Shown: positions 10,403 to 21,831, numbered from the stretch's first letter. The stretch is DNA of 64,000 nt from Mikania micrantha (GCA_009363875.1 CM018696.1:15271975-15335974); one strand, 5' to 3'. Numbers and translations: made by a program. Notes: generated by a model not told the origin, from the sequence alone.

Positions 10403-11575
10403 CTAGTTCTGAGGATAACTATTGTGGAAACCAGGGGGATTACTGGAAGAGCGAAATGTTTGGTTCTGAGGATTTCTCCAACTGGAGTTGTAAGACTGAC
10501 CAAACCTACCCTGCCCGCCTACAAAATTGGCTTGTTCCTGGCCCACTAAGCACTCAGACGTGGCATGGCCACCTCTACAGATCTCACATATGTCCACTCT
10601 CATCTTCAGATCCTTCACATCTCTCGACAAGGCCTCTAGAGCAGCTGCCACACTAGTATCCACATTAACGTGGTGAAATCCTCTCGTGGAAGAGGAGGAA
10701 CTAGAAGTAGGATTGGAATTCCTATTAGCAGACCTCTGCTCATACTCAGCCTGAGCAAAACTCTCAAACATATCGGTGCACTCAGCAACATCCCTTTTTC
10801 CCATAAGATGACCACCCGCAGAAGTGTCGAAACGAGCCCGAGTCTCATAAGTGAGACCATTGTAGAATTTCTCTACAAGAGCCCAATTAGAGAGACCGTG
10901 TTGGGAGCATCTGCTAAGCAGATTCTGGAATCTCTCCCAAGCAAGGTAGTATGGCTCATCGGGTGCCATACGAAAAGAGTGGATCTCATCACGAAGGCGA
11001 GCTGCCTTGGCAGGTGGAAAGTACTTCTTAAAGAAAGCATCCCTAAGACTGCCCCATGTGGTGAAGGATCCAGGTGCATGCGAGTCGAGCCAAGTGGCTG
11101 CTCTCCCCGCAAGTGAAAAGGGAAATAGCTGTAGAAAAATAGCATCTTCAGTGGCACCTTGAAGATTGAAGGTACCACAGATGCGAGTGAGGCGAGCTAT
11201 GTGTGCTGGAGCATCCTCATCATCCCGACCATTAAACTAAGAATTGTTAATGGCTGTCATGATGTAAGAAGGAATCTGCCACGAATTTTCATTTGTTATG
11301 TTTGGAACAGTAATGGGATTATTAAGTCCCGTGAATCCCGTAGTGGCCTGCTGGTAAACCGTGCGACGCTCAGCCATGTGTGGAATAAAGTGCAAACGTG
11401 GACTAGAATGGGTGGAAGAACTAGAAGAAGATGGTGGTGTGTGCTCAGAAAAATCTGCAGAAATGGGAGTAGAAGCACTTACCTCGCTCGTAGAACCTTC
11501 AGAAAAGTCCCGCGAATCGCTCCTTGATGGCAAAGAAAGCTCAGGTGGCGGTCCGTGTGAACGTAGGTGTGGCAT
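10403..11575 (-). pseudogene. Gag, Athila-like, one in-frame stop
   Basis: The likely start MPHLRSHG at 11575 is followed by a Ser-rich leader. An in-frame TAA near 11237 interrupts it; the two related copies have an open codon there. The Gag core follows (ATWLDSHAPG, then MAPDEPYYLAWERFQNLL and WALVEKFYNGLTYETRARFD) and a short knuckle-like CEICRGGHATSEC. The retrotransposon-gag core is complete. The product would assemble the particle and package RNA. Because the element has no pol, any movement would depend on an Athila relative. Confidence 0.8.
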
Positions 11576-11692
11576 ACACTACCAAGCCTGCAAACAAATA
11601 AAAATAAATCAAATAAAATAAAATTGAAAACAAAATAAACACAAATATGCGCAGATAAGAACAAGAACTAGTAAGCACAATCGACTAAGAAG

Positions 11693-11710
11693 TCCCCGGC
11701 AACGGCGCCA
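11693..11710 (-). other. Primer-binding site for tRNA-Asp
   Basis: The plus strand shows TCCCCGGCAACGGCGCCA, the 3' end of plant tRNA-Asp including CCA. The minus-strand transcript is therefore complementary to that tRNA. It lies six bases inside the 5' LTR. Confidence 0.88.
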
Positions 11711-11716
11711 AAAACT

Positions 11717-13309
11717 TGATGTCGACGGAGCTTAGCTATAAAACTAACTAAAAAAACCGACTCTAAAATAGACACAAAGTAATAAATCTAGACTCTCTAA
11801 AACCTAAGCTACCGACAGGCAAGTGTACCTATCGTTTGTAGCAGAGCAAAACAAGTCTGGATATCGAACCCACAGACTTCTACAGATTACGCTAACTAGA
11901 CTCTATGACTTATCTATACAAAATTTGTACTTAAATAAAATAATAATAAGGAAAGGGGGGGTTTGCTAACAAAACTAAGAATAACTAAAAGAAAACTAAA
12001 GAGAAAACACCAGACTGAAACGAAAATCAGACGAAGAAAGAACACTACCTAGGCATGAATCCTACACATGGTCAACAAATGATCTATCGGTAATGGAACC
12101 AATGTGATACCGGGATCATAAATTACTAAACTCAAAGGAAACATAGAGCACCCTCGACCCTTCTCAAGGATTGTCAACTAAGAGTCCTAAAAGCCGTTAA
12201 ACCACCGGTTGAATGGATTTCCCTCACAGGTCATCCAACTACACTCAAAATGTATCCGCTAGACAATCTACCTTACAGCGCGAAAGTCTCAAACACCTAA
12301 GTGTAAGGGATAACTAGGTTTTTCCTATTGGATTCGGTAAACACGGATGTAAAACTCACTAGATAGATCTTCTCACAAAGCCTCTAAACTAGCAATTCCA
12401 ACACCCTAGACAAACCGACAATCTCTCACCTCACGGCTATCAAGATTGTTTGCACATCTAATACATCTATATCAAGAAAATAACTCCTATGGTAAACTCG
12501 TACGCAGTAAACCACCCAATAATCAAAAACACACAGTAATTGATCTAGCATGCACCTATTATAATAAAGACATTCACCAATGCACACGAGGAATAAATAT
12601 TCAATCCATAAACAATCATAGACACACATAAACATCCAATAATCCAACCAAAGTTTGTTACATGAGTTCGTCACATAAACATAATCCAAAACCGATAGAA
12701 ACGAATGTCAAACATGTGCAATCATCAAAACCTAGGTAGTTCTAGAAGATTAGCCAAGAAACATCATACGAATACAAGTCATAATCTGCTTAAGGTGAAT
12801 GAGAAACATAGAAATCAAAGAAAACAAAGAAACAAGGTAAACCGAATGAAGAACACCCGATATCGTTGATCCTAGGCCTTCAATCTTCAATCCAATGCTT
12901 TCCCGACCTTTGATTCCCCTTAGAATGGCCCTTTTTCGTCCTCCAAATCGCCTCCAGCCGTTCAAAAACGTATCTTCCCTTTTCTTTTTCGACTTTTTGG
13001 CTTAAAACTGAAAAACTGCGATTTTAGACCTGTGGCGTAGCGCGACAGTTACCTCCTAATCTGTCGCATAGCTCGAGAGATATCAGAGGGTATTTTGGTC
13101 TTTCCCACCTCTAGCGTAGCGCGACAGGTTTCAGATTTCAGATTTCTTCTTTCTTTGTACTTTATCACCGAATATACGTGTTTATTACCTGCAAGCATCA
13201 AATTACATAAATGTGAAGCACCAGCTTAAATCGACTCTAAAACTGAATAAAACGGTACTGAAACTTTACAAAAACATATGGAAAAATAGATGTGTTTTAC
13301 AACACATCA
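11717..13309 (-). repeat. 5' LTR of the Athila-like element (copy 1)
   Basis: It is 1593 bp and near-identical to 5500-7167, but lacks about 75 bp around one CG-rich motif. GTGTT follows it directly. Confidence 0.92.
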
Positions 13310-13909
13310 GTGTTCACGAGCCGAACCAAGCCGAGCCATGGGTCAGCTCAAACTCGGCTAGGATTGTAAACCGAGCCTTGGCTTGGACTTGGCTCAGCTT
13401 GTTTGTGGCTCGGTTTTTACATAATAAATTTAATATTTGAATTGCATTCACCTAAACTCGGCTGAGTTTGTTTTTGGCTCGGTTTTACATAAGAGAAGAG
13501 TCATGAGTATGTGGAACTAGGAATTAAGAATATGATTTACGAATTAGTGGAGCACATAAGAATTGAGATTAATTTCGTATTTCCATCATCTTTTATTTTA
13601 TTTTTTTTTATTTTTTAACATAATTACAAAATAACACTAAAGTATATGTATTAGTGAAAGTAACCCTATAGTTTTATATTTTAGTATAACATGTTGTACA
13701 AACAAGCTGAACCACAAGCCGAGCATACGAGCCGAGAAGTGAGCGAGCTACAGGCCGAGCCAGCCCTAACTCGGACTCGGCTCGGTTACAAAACGAGCTG
13801 GCTCGGTTATAAACGAGCTTTATTCGAGCCGAGTTTAATCCGAGCTTTTTCCGAACGAGCTACGAGCCGAATCTGAGATTCGAGCTTTTTGGACAGCCCT
13901 AGCAACAGA

Positions 13910-14299
13910 CAGAGTAAACAAACGCAAAACCTGGGGTGGAAATAAAGACGGAGGTTAAATGGGGAGCGATTGCCGTGACAGACGCCATTAAAATCTCTGT
14001 GCATAAAATCCATATTATGCAAGTGTATATTGATTAATAGTTAGTTGCTAATCTTATTAAATTGGGATCTCTAAAAAGTTAGATTCAAGAAAATGTTTAG
14101 AACCATGGCATTTACAAAAAGAAATACAACTTCATTCTACAAAAGACAATTTATTAACTTTCAAAATACATAATCAAACTACTATTTCATGGCTCAAAGT
14201 AAGGATTCAAAAAAGCAACGGTACAGATTAATCATATCGTTTTTGTAGATGCAAAAAACCACAACCAAACCTAAATTGTTTTGTCACAAATTTAATTAA
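13910..14299. other. Intergenic AT-rich sequence
   Basis: No gene or repeat is recognised up to the MITE. TTTAATTAA at 14291-14299 is that MITE's target duplication. Confidence 0.3.
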
Positions 14300-14577
14300 G
14301 TGTAAATTACGGTTTTGGCCCATGTGGTTCAAGTATTTTAATTATTCCGGCTCAAAATATAAACTTCTATCAATTCAGTCCCTGTGGTTTAGACAACTAT
14401 TAGTCTTGGCCCTTCAAACTTAACTATTATAAGGGTTTTGAGTCAAAATCTAACTATAGTTAGGGCCAAAAATGTTAGTTATATCTAAACCACATGGGCT
14501 GATATGATAGAAGATTCTATTTTAGGCTGAAAGAGTTAAAACAATTAAACCATAGTGGCAAAAACCGTAATTTACTC
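14300..14577. mobile_element. Mutator-type MITE (278 bp)
   Basis: The ends GTGTAAATTACGG and CCGTAATTTACTC are inverted repeats, and pairing continues inward (GGTTTTGGCCCATGTGGTT against AACCATAGTGGCAAAAACC). A perfect 9-bp duplication TTTAATTAA flanks it (14291-14299, 14578-14586), as expected for Mutator-like elements. It has no coding capacity. Confidence 0.8.
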
Positions 14578-15673
14578 TTTAATTAAACAGAATCGTTGGT
14601 TGCTGCTCGTGTTTTTCGGTTCAATTTTCATGTTAACCATTATTACTATATATACTACCCATAATTATAGGAAATTTGTAACCTTTATTTAAACCAACCA
14701 CATTGTATTAAGATTTTTAACTTAAGACATTGCTAGGATACCTAAAGATGACGTTTGCTAGCTATTGATGTTCCGAGACCCATTTCTTGCAAGTTCCAAT
14801 TGTTCATGTGACTTTGGATTCAAATTAGACAAACCAAACAATAGCATCCTATCAGTGACGGATTCAGAATTTTTTTACGAGGGTAAAAAATGAGCCGGTA
14901 AAAATGGGTCTAGATAAAAAATAGGTCGGGTTAGTTGAAACCACAAAACAAACATATAGGTTCATTAGAAAGCAGTTTTGGTTAGTTAAAATCACAAAAC
15001 AAACCTATCAAAAGTATTTAGAAAAACAGTTGCTTAGATAATAAATTTCAAAGTTACATCACAAGTAAATATTCGTATAAAATCTATGAATTCAAAAGAA
15101 CAAAGTTTTCATTATTCATTTACAATTGTGTCCTTATATTATCTAGTTTGTGCCGTTTGTAATTAGATTTGTGCCTCTTTTTGTTTCAAAATCAAGCAAA
15201 GTGCTTATCAAAATCAGTGTGTTTTAACATTCGATCGTGTGGTTCTACGGGGGGCCTATTCCCCTTAACTTTGCTTTTCCACTGCATCCTGCACGAGTAG
15301 CTTAGGCATAGCCATCAGCATGAAATATAAACAACTTTTTCTCAGAAGCATCATGCACCAGTTACCTAGTTATAGCCATCTGTATGAAAGTAATTGTAAA
15401 TTTATGTATAGCAAGCAAGCAAACATAACCATGGATCTATATGCAGTAAGTATTGCAGTGTAAACAACTGAGAACCAATGTTGATCACAAAATAGAAAAA
15501 AAGTTTAAAGCTATCACTGTGTTGTGATTTAATCTCTCGTCAAAACCAGGTTACAAAACACTATGTTTGAGTTGTTTGAGACATTTTTGTGTTATAAAAT
15601 TATCACCCTTTTGATGATATAAAGTATAAACAACTTGAACCAGCTTGCGTTTTTTCGAACGCATTAATTGCAA
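14578..15673. other. AT-rich DNA with an isolated hAT-like end
   Basis: CAGTGACGGATTCAGAATTT near 14855 resembles the terminal sequence of common hAT MITEs (CAGTGGCGGATC type), but I find no matching right end. No coding signal is seen in the rest. Confidence 0.3.
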
Positions 15674-15841
15674 GTAGAGTTTTGTTGACTATCCGGTAAC
15701 TGTGGCATTAGCAGAAAGAAGTTTTTCTAAGTTGAAGTTGTTGAAGTTTTATTTATGATCGTCAATGTCACAAGACAGCCTTAACGGATTGGCAATGATT
15801 GCTATTGAGAACGTCATCTTAGAAAATATGGATACCGAATA
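15674..15841 (+). pseudogene. hAT transposase C-terminal (dimerisation) fragment
   Basis: Plus-strand translation gives TVALAERSFSKLKLLK, then SSMSQDSLNGLAMIAIENVI, ending in a stop after MDTE. This is the hAT dimerisation region at the end of the transposase, where A-E-R-S-F-S-K-L is highly conserved. A missing base just upstream and a TGA between the two blocks break the frame. The catalytic DDE and BED parts are absent. Confidence 0.72.
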
Positions 15842-16072
15842 GATGATCGAGACTTCTGCTTAAAAAAATCATCGAATAGTCTCACGGTTTGCTTAGGTAT
15901 TTAAAATATATTATTGTGTTACAATACTTTGGTTTTGTTAATTTTTTAACAAATATATTCATATTACTAACTTTTTATATATAAATTACTAAGTTAAATT
16001 TTCTAAAAGGGGCCTATTTTTCATTCTCGCCCCAGGCCTCGGAATTTTTTTTGATTCTCGGGGCCGGCCCTG
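15842..16072 (+). mobile_element. hAT right terminal region
   Basis: The sequence runs to GGGCCGGCCCTG at 16061-16072, preceded by GCCCCAGGCCTCGG. This is the terminal motif of plant hAT elements whose transposase ends as in the fragment at 15674-15841. The left end and the target duplication were not found. Confidence 0.5.
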
Positions 16073-16414
16073 AAAACACATACACCTTCAATCATCCTAG
16101 TCTGCACGCTGCATCGAAAGCATTAATCATTATATATTTTTTTATGTAGAGAGAAGAAATTAAAAGTAGAACCTCATTTTACTGACGATGTTGGTGATCT
16201 TCCAATTTCTTTGATGGTTTTTTCATATTTGAACTTCCTGAATCTATGTTGAGATCTTACCCTCTATTGGGTAACAAAAGGAATCATGTATCATAAAACA
16301 TAAAACATAAAATATATTTCAAAGAAATACATTTAGAAACAATGAACCAAATTTGAATAGCTACGTAGTGCATTGGCTTGTGATTGGTAACAAAAAGAAT
16401 CATGTATCATAAAA

Positions 16415-16680
16415 TCTTGTTTATTTGGATCGAATATCCGAATTCAATCCGAAAAACCCGAATAAACTTATTTTTCATCCAAATAATCCGAACAACCCGA
16501 ATAAAAAAGGTTTATTCGGATTGAATTCGGATATCCGGTCCGAATAAACAAGATTCTGTATATCCGATCCGAATTCGGAAAACGGATATCCGATCCGAAT
16601 CTTTAATTCGGATCAGTTTTTTCGGGTTTCGGATACGGTTCGGATTTTTTCAGATTTCGGATTTTTTGAACACCCCTACT
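16415..16680. repeat. CCGAATCCGAA-rich hairpin repeat with a hAT-like end
   Basis: Long inverted segments (TTGTTTATTTGGATCGAATA near 16426 against GGTCCGAATAAACAAG near 16538) can fold into a hairpin. The right end GAACACCCCTA matches the TAGGGGTGTTC terminus of the hAT MITE at 5490. Many ATCCGAAT-type motifs fill the body. The left terminus is unclear. Confidence 0.5.
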
Positions 16681-17158
16681 TTACGTCGCAATAGTCAAGC
16701 ATGCATCTAAATATAATTGAAGTAATGAAATGTGGATAAACACTAGGTTAGAAAGTTCCAAGAAATGCGTGATACCTCCATGTCCAAACAAAATCACAAA
16801 ATCGATACTCAACAAAACATGTACAAACAGAATTACAAAACCCAAAATTCCCAAAACCTTAAGAGTTGAAACATTTAACAATACAGAAAATACTTCCAGA
16901 ATCCAGAAAAAAAATGCAGATTGTAAATAACATGAAGCAAAATCAGGTAGAAATCAGGCAAATCACAAAGTCATAACAAAATCGTTGTAACCTAAAATGA
17001 CTAAGCTCTTATAAAAGTAGTAGAAGCAGGCCAGGCAATGAAGATTAGTATCTGATGCTTGAGATATGTTTAAGATAATATTACAAACATTCACACACTT
17101 TTATGCATTGCAACCTTCTTATAAGCATACATTAATGTATAAGTAAAAGTATTTAAAT

Positions 17159-17415
17159 GTCTTGAAAGCTTAGCCCAGTGGTTAGGGCTCTCACCTTTTA
17201 TAGTAAAGGTCATGAGTTCAATCCATCTGGGAGCAAGTTTAAAGGACGTCAGGTGAAGGGTAAACTTAAGGTTTACCCCGTTCGAACCCTATGGGGGTGA
17301 TGGTTTACCTATTTCACGGGGTTCCCGCACATTTGGAGGGCATATGTCTTATCTCTGCCCGATGAGCCCGGTTAAGACAACACTTGGTACATAAGAACAT
17401 CACGTTTAACAAAAA
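17159..17415 (+). mobile_element. tRNA-derived SINE
   Basis: The head TAGCCCAGTGGTTAG fits a Pol III A box and GAGTTCAATCC, about 45 bp later, fits a B box. The body is about 200 bp and ends in a run of A. A 14-bp duplication AAAAGTATTTAAAT flanks it (17145-17158 and 17416-17429). Such an element is transcribed by RNA polymerase III and copied by LINE enzymes. Confidence 0.82.
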
Positions 17416-17429
17416 AAAAGTATTTAAAT

Positions 17430-18890
17430 AAATTCTGAATTTAATGATATGGTAATATTAGACCGTATTAACCAATTTTTAATTGAACGAGGGATGAGTT
17501 AGATAAACTGGGATGATCGAAGCATATACATCTTTCATTTTAACCCATAATCAAATCAAACTGATTTTATTCCACCTATAATTTGAATTGTTCAGAATGG
17601 GGCCAACCTAAATTCATTGAGATGGAAGTATGGAACACTAAGATTATTATTATTAATATTTTTTTAGTAGAGAATATAAATTATCACTTTCTCAAGTTGA
17701 AAAGAGAGTTAGAAAATTTAACTATTTTATAAAAAAAAACTTATAAACATTTTTATAATCCATTTTATTGATTTTTTATAGTTTAAATTCGAGAAAACAC
17801 CCTTTAAAGTTAAAAATTTAAAATTGGTCTACCAAAGTCATGGATTGCTAAAATTTTAAGATTGCATATACGGCCGGGCCGATAAAATGGATTATAAAAA
17901 TCTGAACAATTAGTCCAACGAGCTGGGCCTTTTTCTTTTTCCCTAATAATCTTTAATATAATAAAAGAATAACAAGTATGATACTTCTCATCTTCTCATG
18001 AACTAAAAAAAATATTTTTCTCCTTTCTCTTGTATTAAATATTAATTATCTTTTATATTAAATATTAATGATAAATCATTTTAAATAATTAAATTATACA
18101 ATTAAATATAAATATATAGATCTTTTTATCATGAAAATTAATTAAAGCTTAATAAATCATACGAAAATTTCAATTATATACTATCTTAAAATATAATTTT
18201 ATAATTTTTAATCCTTTTTTACAGTATGTTATTTTTAGACATTCAATAATTCTTATTTTATAAACAATTAATAATAAACACACAAATCTTTGTAAAAAAA
18301 TGTTGTTTATAACATGTTATTTATCAAACTCATGTAGTGCATGTGTTTCTAACCTAGTATATTAATTAATATTATATGAATATGGCTTTCTTTTCGTACA
18401 ACTAAATACATGAAGTTTAAGAAATTATCTTCATACAACTTAAAAACACACAAAGAAAAACAAATTACTAAAAAAATAAATTAGAAAATATTCATACATC
18501 AAGATATGCAAAATAATGAAATATGATCAAAAGCCATATGATTTCAATCCTACTAAAGTTTTCGAAAACTTTTGTTAGTAAAACGGTGGTACCTTGTACA
18601 TATAGCACATGATCAGTGAAAATGAATGAACACGTTACATTTATAGAGTACTATCCTACCTTTAAATCATGTTAGTCTCACAAGGTGCCACCACAAGATT
18701 TTGTGTCTTGTACAAGTTAATATCAAGGAATCATTGTAACACGTTTCATAAATCCCACATCCACACATAAGAAGATGACATGTTTACATCGTATACCCTT
18801 CAAATAACATGTTATATATGTAAATATGTGTTTAGGTTGCGATTTGTATACAAACTATAATATTACTAATGGATTATTTGAGAAAATGGC
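17430..18890. other. AT-rich intergenic DNA
   Basis: I find no gene, RNA or element. The stretch is very A+T rich with short polyA/polyT runs and scattered remnants. Confidence 0.35.
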
Positions 18891-19357
18891 AACTTTAATT
18901 CAAGGACATTAACTTCCTATATGGCGGTATTTGAATAAAAAATATGTTAGTTATGTCTTCATTACTTCAATCCATCTACTTGATATCAGGGTAACATCAA
19001 ACAGTGTCATATCTTCCTTAACTATTCCTACTCTCTCTATTATTATGATGTTTAACATGCCTAATATTATTACTTTTCGGTATGATTTGAACTGTGGAAA
19101 TGGTGGTGTTTGAATAAAAGATATGTTAGTTATGTCTTCCTTACTATAGTCCATCTACCTGGTATTAGTGTGATACTAAATATTGTCATATCTTCCTTAA
19201 CTATTCCTACTCTCTCTCCGTCATGATAATGTTGAACATACCCAGTATATTCTTATTTTTTTAGTAGGATTTGAACTGCCGAAATGATGGTATTTAAATA
19301 AAAGATATGTTAGTTATGTCTTCCTTACTACAATCTATCTACCTGATATCAGTGTGA

Positions 19358-20184
19358 TTGGTGGCGGATTCCTTCTTTTTAAGTATGTTCTCAATTAAAT
19401 AAAACCGGACCAAAAAAATTGGGTTGGGATGACGGTTTGGGTCTTGTAATGTTCATTACGTAATAACAATGTAATATATTAAGTCAATGGTTAAAATTAT
19501 AATTTATCGTTATTAAAGAGTTTGGAGGTACATAATGCATTAAAGAGTTTGAAGATACAAAATGCACATTCATTTAATATTTTTGAGCTCTAGATCAAGC
19601 AGGTGTCAAGGGGGTCACACGCCTTGTGGGTCCAAGGTGGCGGACCCGCTAGCTAGTCAGCAGACATGGGTTAAGAGGGCATCACCCCTGTATTATTCGA
19701 GGCAACGCCCCGAAACTTAACGAAATTTGCTAAGTTTATACGACCAAAAGTAACTTAACCCAAGGGTTTAACCACCAATAACTATCAATTTGCTTGCTGT
19801 GTTTATATGACCGGAAAATGATTTTAACACGAACATATAGAAATCTAAGCATGGATTATCAAGCATTTTGCTTGCTACGTTTATATGACCGGAAAATGAT
19901 TTTAACACGAACATATAGAAATCTAAGCATGGATTATCGAGATTTCTCTAACAAAGAGCAGTTACTTTAATCAAGTTGACAAATTGCTGTGAAAATTACA
20001 TTAAGGATTCACTTTTAAAAATTTTTATGGGTTCACCTTACCTTTGGGGCAAAATTGTACTCAAGATTCATCCCTAAAATATTAATAGGTTCATCATATT
20101 GTTTAACTCTTTTGAAAAATTCTTTCTTACTAACGAGTCGAAACGTGGTGGGTTCCTGTGAACCATCTACCAAGATCCGCCAAT
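19358..20184. mobile_element. Non-autonomous hAT-type element inside the tandem repeat
   Basis: The ends TTGGTGGCGGATTCC and GATCCGCCAAT are inverted. The flanks CAGTGTGA (19350-19357) and CACTGTGA (20185-20192) form an 8-bp duplication with one mismatch. Removing the element restores the continuity of the third tandem unit, which independently supports the boundaries. No transposase frame is visible. Confidence 0.75.
19791..19940. repeat. 78-bp tandem duplication
   Basis: The segment starting TGCTTGCT at 19791 is repeated from 19869 with only a few changes, inside the hAT-type element. Confidence 0.85.
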
Positions 20185-20433
20185 CACTGTGACATCAAAT
20201 ATTGTCATATCTTCCTTGACTATTCCTACTCTCTCTCCGTTATGATTATGTTAAAATACCCCATACATTCTCACTCTTTGGTATAAAGAGGCTGCTACGA
20301 ATGAGTACTCGGCTCAAAGTTACGTTTAAAGAAAATTATCACAATGTTTTTAATGTTATTTTTAACAAAATAAATAAATAATGTTAAAATTAGTGAAATT
20401 TTACTTTTGTTTATTAAGAACACACGTATGTAC

Positions 20434-20651
20434 TGAACGACGAAGGTCTCAATCGTGTGAATCCACTGTTTTCAGGCTATGTCACCAAAGTCTACTTACC
20501 TGGACCTACCATGAGCCACCACAGGAGCAAACCCCATTGGAAAAACCCCTGACCCCATCTCTGACCTATTTTTTGCTGCGGGAGGGATTTGAAACCAAGA
20601 CCTCACATTTGAGAGAATCTTGAGGTACCATTGAGGTAATGTCTCTTTTGT
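20434..20651 (-). mobile_element. Probable tRNA-derived SINE
   Basis: On the minus strand the head has an A-box-like ACCTCAATGGTACC and a B-box-like GGTTTCAAATCCC. A perfect 15-bp duplication AACACACGTATGTAC flanks it (20419-20433 and 20652-20666), the hallmark of LINE-mediated insertion. No poly(A) tail is seen on the minus strand, so the SINE subfamily, or a truncation, is uncertain. Confidence 0.62.
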
Positions 20652-20666
20652 AACACACGTATGTAC

Positions 20667-21146
20667 ATAATATGCATGAAACGCAAATTGTGCGCATCAT
20701 GATGATGTTGATGATTAACAAAAGATACATTGATTAATGATTATGTAATTAGTAGCCCTATAAAGGTGGTGAAAATGAATTCAGGGGTCTATCCTATCCC
20801 ACGATGCATGCATTTTTTTTTTTTTTTTGAAAACATGTGCACTGTACCGATTAAATGATCAATAAACAAGTGTTCTTAGGGATGGTGCATAAAAGTTAGG
20901 GGTTCTAGGGAATCGTATAGATTGAGTCTTTGCTCGAGGTTTGTATCTTGGCTTGTAATACACTTAGGGTGCAGGCTGTCGGTGTTAACTTATTTCAATA
21001 TTTATCTATAATAAGATGTTTCTTTATTCTTAGTACGTTATATTATTCTTAAAGTTTTGGATGGGTTATTTTATCTTTTAGTCTTCTACTTCTAATTAAT
21101 TTTGTTATGATACTTGTTTTTTCTTTTACATATATATAGATATATA
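20667..21146. other. Intergenic sequence
   Basis: No gene is recognised. It contains a T-run near 20815 and a short TA-rich tract just before the MITE at 21147. Confidence 0.3.
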
Positions 21147-21192
21147 GGGGAGGGTTCAAAATAAACTTCTCATTTTGAAGAAAACTAAGAAA

Positions 21193-21336
21193 CAGGAACG
21201 TAGCATAGCTAAGACTTGGGGGCGACCGCCCCCCCTGTTTTTTCGTGTAATAGTGTATATTTTCCGATACGTAGTGTAAAATTTTTTAAAAACCTTTATT
21301 TCGTCCCCCTAAGGTTTTGGTCAAGCTTCGCCACTG
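21193..21336. mobile_element. 144-bp hAT-type MITE
   Basis: The ends CAGGAACGTAGC and GCTTCGCCACTG form inverted repeats (CAGGAACGTAGC against CAGTGGCGAAGC). The 8-bp duplication CTAAGAAA is perfect (21185-21192 and 21337-21344). Confidence 0.82.
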
Positions 21337-21482
21337 CTAAGAAAACTCCAACTAACCAATTAATTTTTATATTTTTTTTCATGATTTTTTATTATTAGTT
21401 TATAAATGTTATAAACAAAAAAAAGTTAAATAAAAATATATGAATCATGAAGTTACGTATATGTAACCTATAAAGTAACTTA

Positions 21483-21831
21483 GGGGATGATTCCATTGTT
21501 AACCCTCCCTTATAGCGTTAACCCGCTAACCCTGGCGTTTTTTGCCCGATCTTTGTTTTTTTTTGTCATGATTTTCATTATACATACATAGGGGGTTTCT
21601 TTTTTGTGTTTTTGCTAATACATTACCGTTTAGAAATTAAATCAAAGTGTAAGTAAGTGTAAACTTTGATTTAATTTCTAAACGGTAATGAATTAGCAAA
21701 AACACAAAAAAGAAACCCCCTATTTATGTATAATGAAAATCATGACAAAAAAAAAAACAAAGATTCGAGCAAAAAACGTCAGGGTTAGCGGGTTAACGCT
21801 ATAAGGGAATGTTAACATTTGAACCTCTCCC
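21483..21831. mobile_element. 349-bp foldback MITE with arms of about 150 bp
   Basis: Almost the whole element is one inverted repeat. The left arm runs from GTTAACCCTCCCTTATAGCG to AAATCAAAGTG, and the right arm repeats it in reverse with very few differences around a short loop near 21655. AAGTAACTTA flanks it on both sides (21473-21482, 21832-21841), fitting a 9-10 bp Mutator-like duplication. Confidence 0.8.

Larger units (their letters stand above)
5500..13309 (-). mobile_element. Athila-like Ty3/Gypsy element lacking pol (gag and protease only)
   Basis: LTRs of 1668 bp (5500-7167) and 1593 bp (11717-13309) start TGATGTC and end ACACATCA. A GTGTT duplication flanks the element exactly (5495-5499 and 13310-13314). 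The primer-binding site next to the right LTR is complementary to tRNA-Asp, and the polypurine tract AAGTGTGGGGATG adjoins the left LTR. Both fit the Athila lineage. The internal region holds gag and protease on the minus strand, then about 1.9 kb of non-coding DNA with no RT, RNase H or integrase. LTR divergence counted by eye is roughly 1.5%, plus one 75-bp indel, so the insertion is fairly recent. Confidence 0.9.
5490..13901. mobile_element. hAT-type MITE rich in GAGCCGAGC motifs, split by an Athila-like insertion
   Basis: The left end TAGGGGTGTT (5490-5499) and right end GGACAGCCCTA (13891-13901) are inverted copies (TAGGGGTGTTC versus TAGGGCTGTCC). They are flanked by GTAACAGA (5482-5489) and GCAACAGA (13902-13909), an 8-bp duplication with one mismatch, as expected for hAT. 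Without the Athila insertion the element is about 600 bp. Its body (13315-13890) is packed with subterminal GAGCCGAGC/GCTCGGCTC-like motifs in both orientations, as in hAT transposase binding sites. It has no coding capacity. Confidence 0.78.
18891..20290. repeat. Three-copy tandem repeat of about 180 bp, third copy interrupted
   Basis: ATATGTTAGTTATGTCTTC recurs at about 18942, 19121 and 19305. Each copy is followed by a segment containing TTCCTTAACTATTCCTACTC. The third unit is broken at 19358 by a hAT-type element and resumes at 20193. The spacing is 179-184 bp with moderate divergence between copies. Confidence 0.75.

Noticed and set aside
11693..11710. Possible tRNA-Asp gene at TCCCCGGCAACGGCGCCA
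   Set aside because: Only the 3' 18 bases of the tRNA are present, and they adjoin an LTR. This is a primer-binding site. The same holds at 38706.
17159..17230. Possible genuine tRNA gene
   Set aside because: A and B boxes are present, but no cloverleaf with acceptor stem closes. The flanking duplication and A-tail show a SINE.
20381..20623. 80-residue plus-strand ORF
   Set aside because: It runs through the SINE-like insert and its target duplication; no independent coding evidence.
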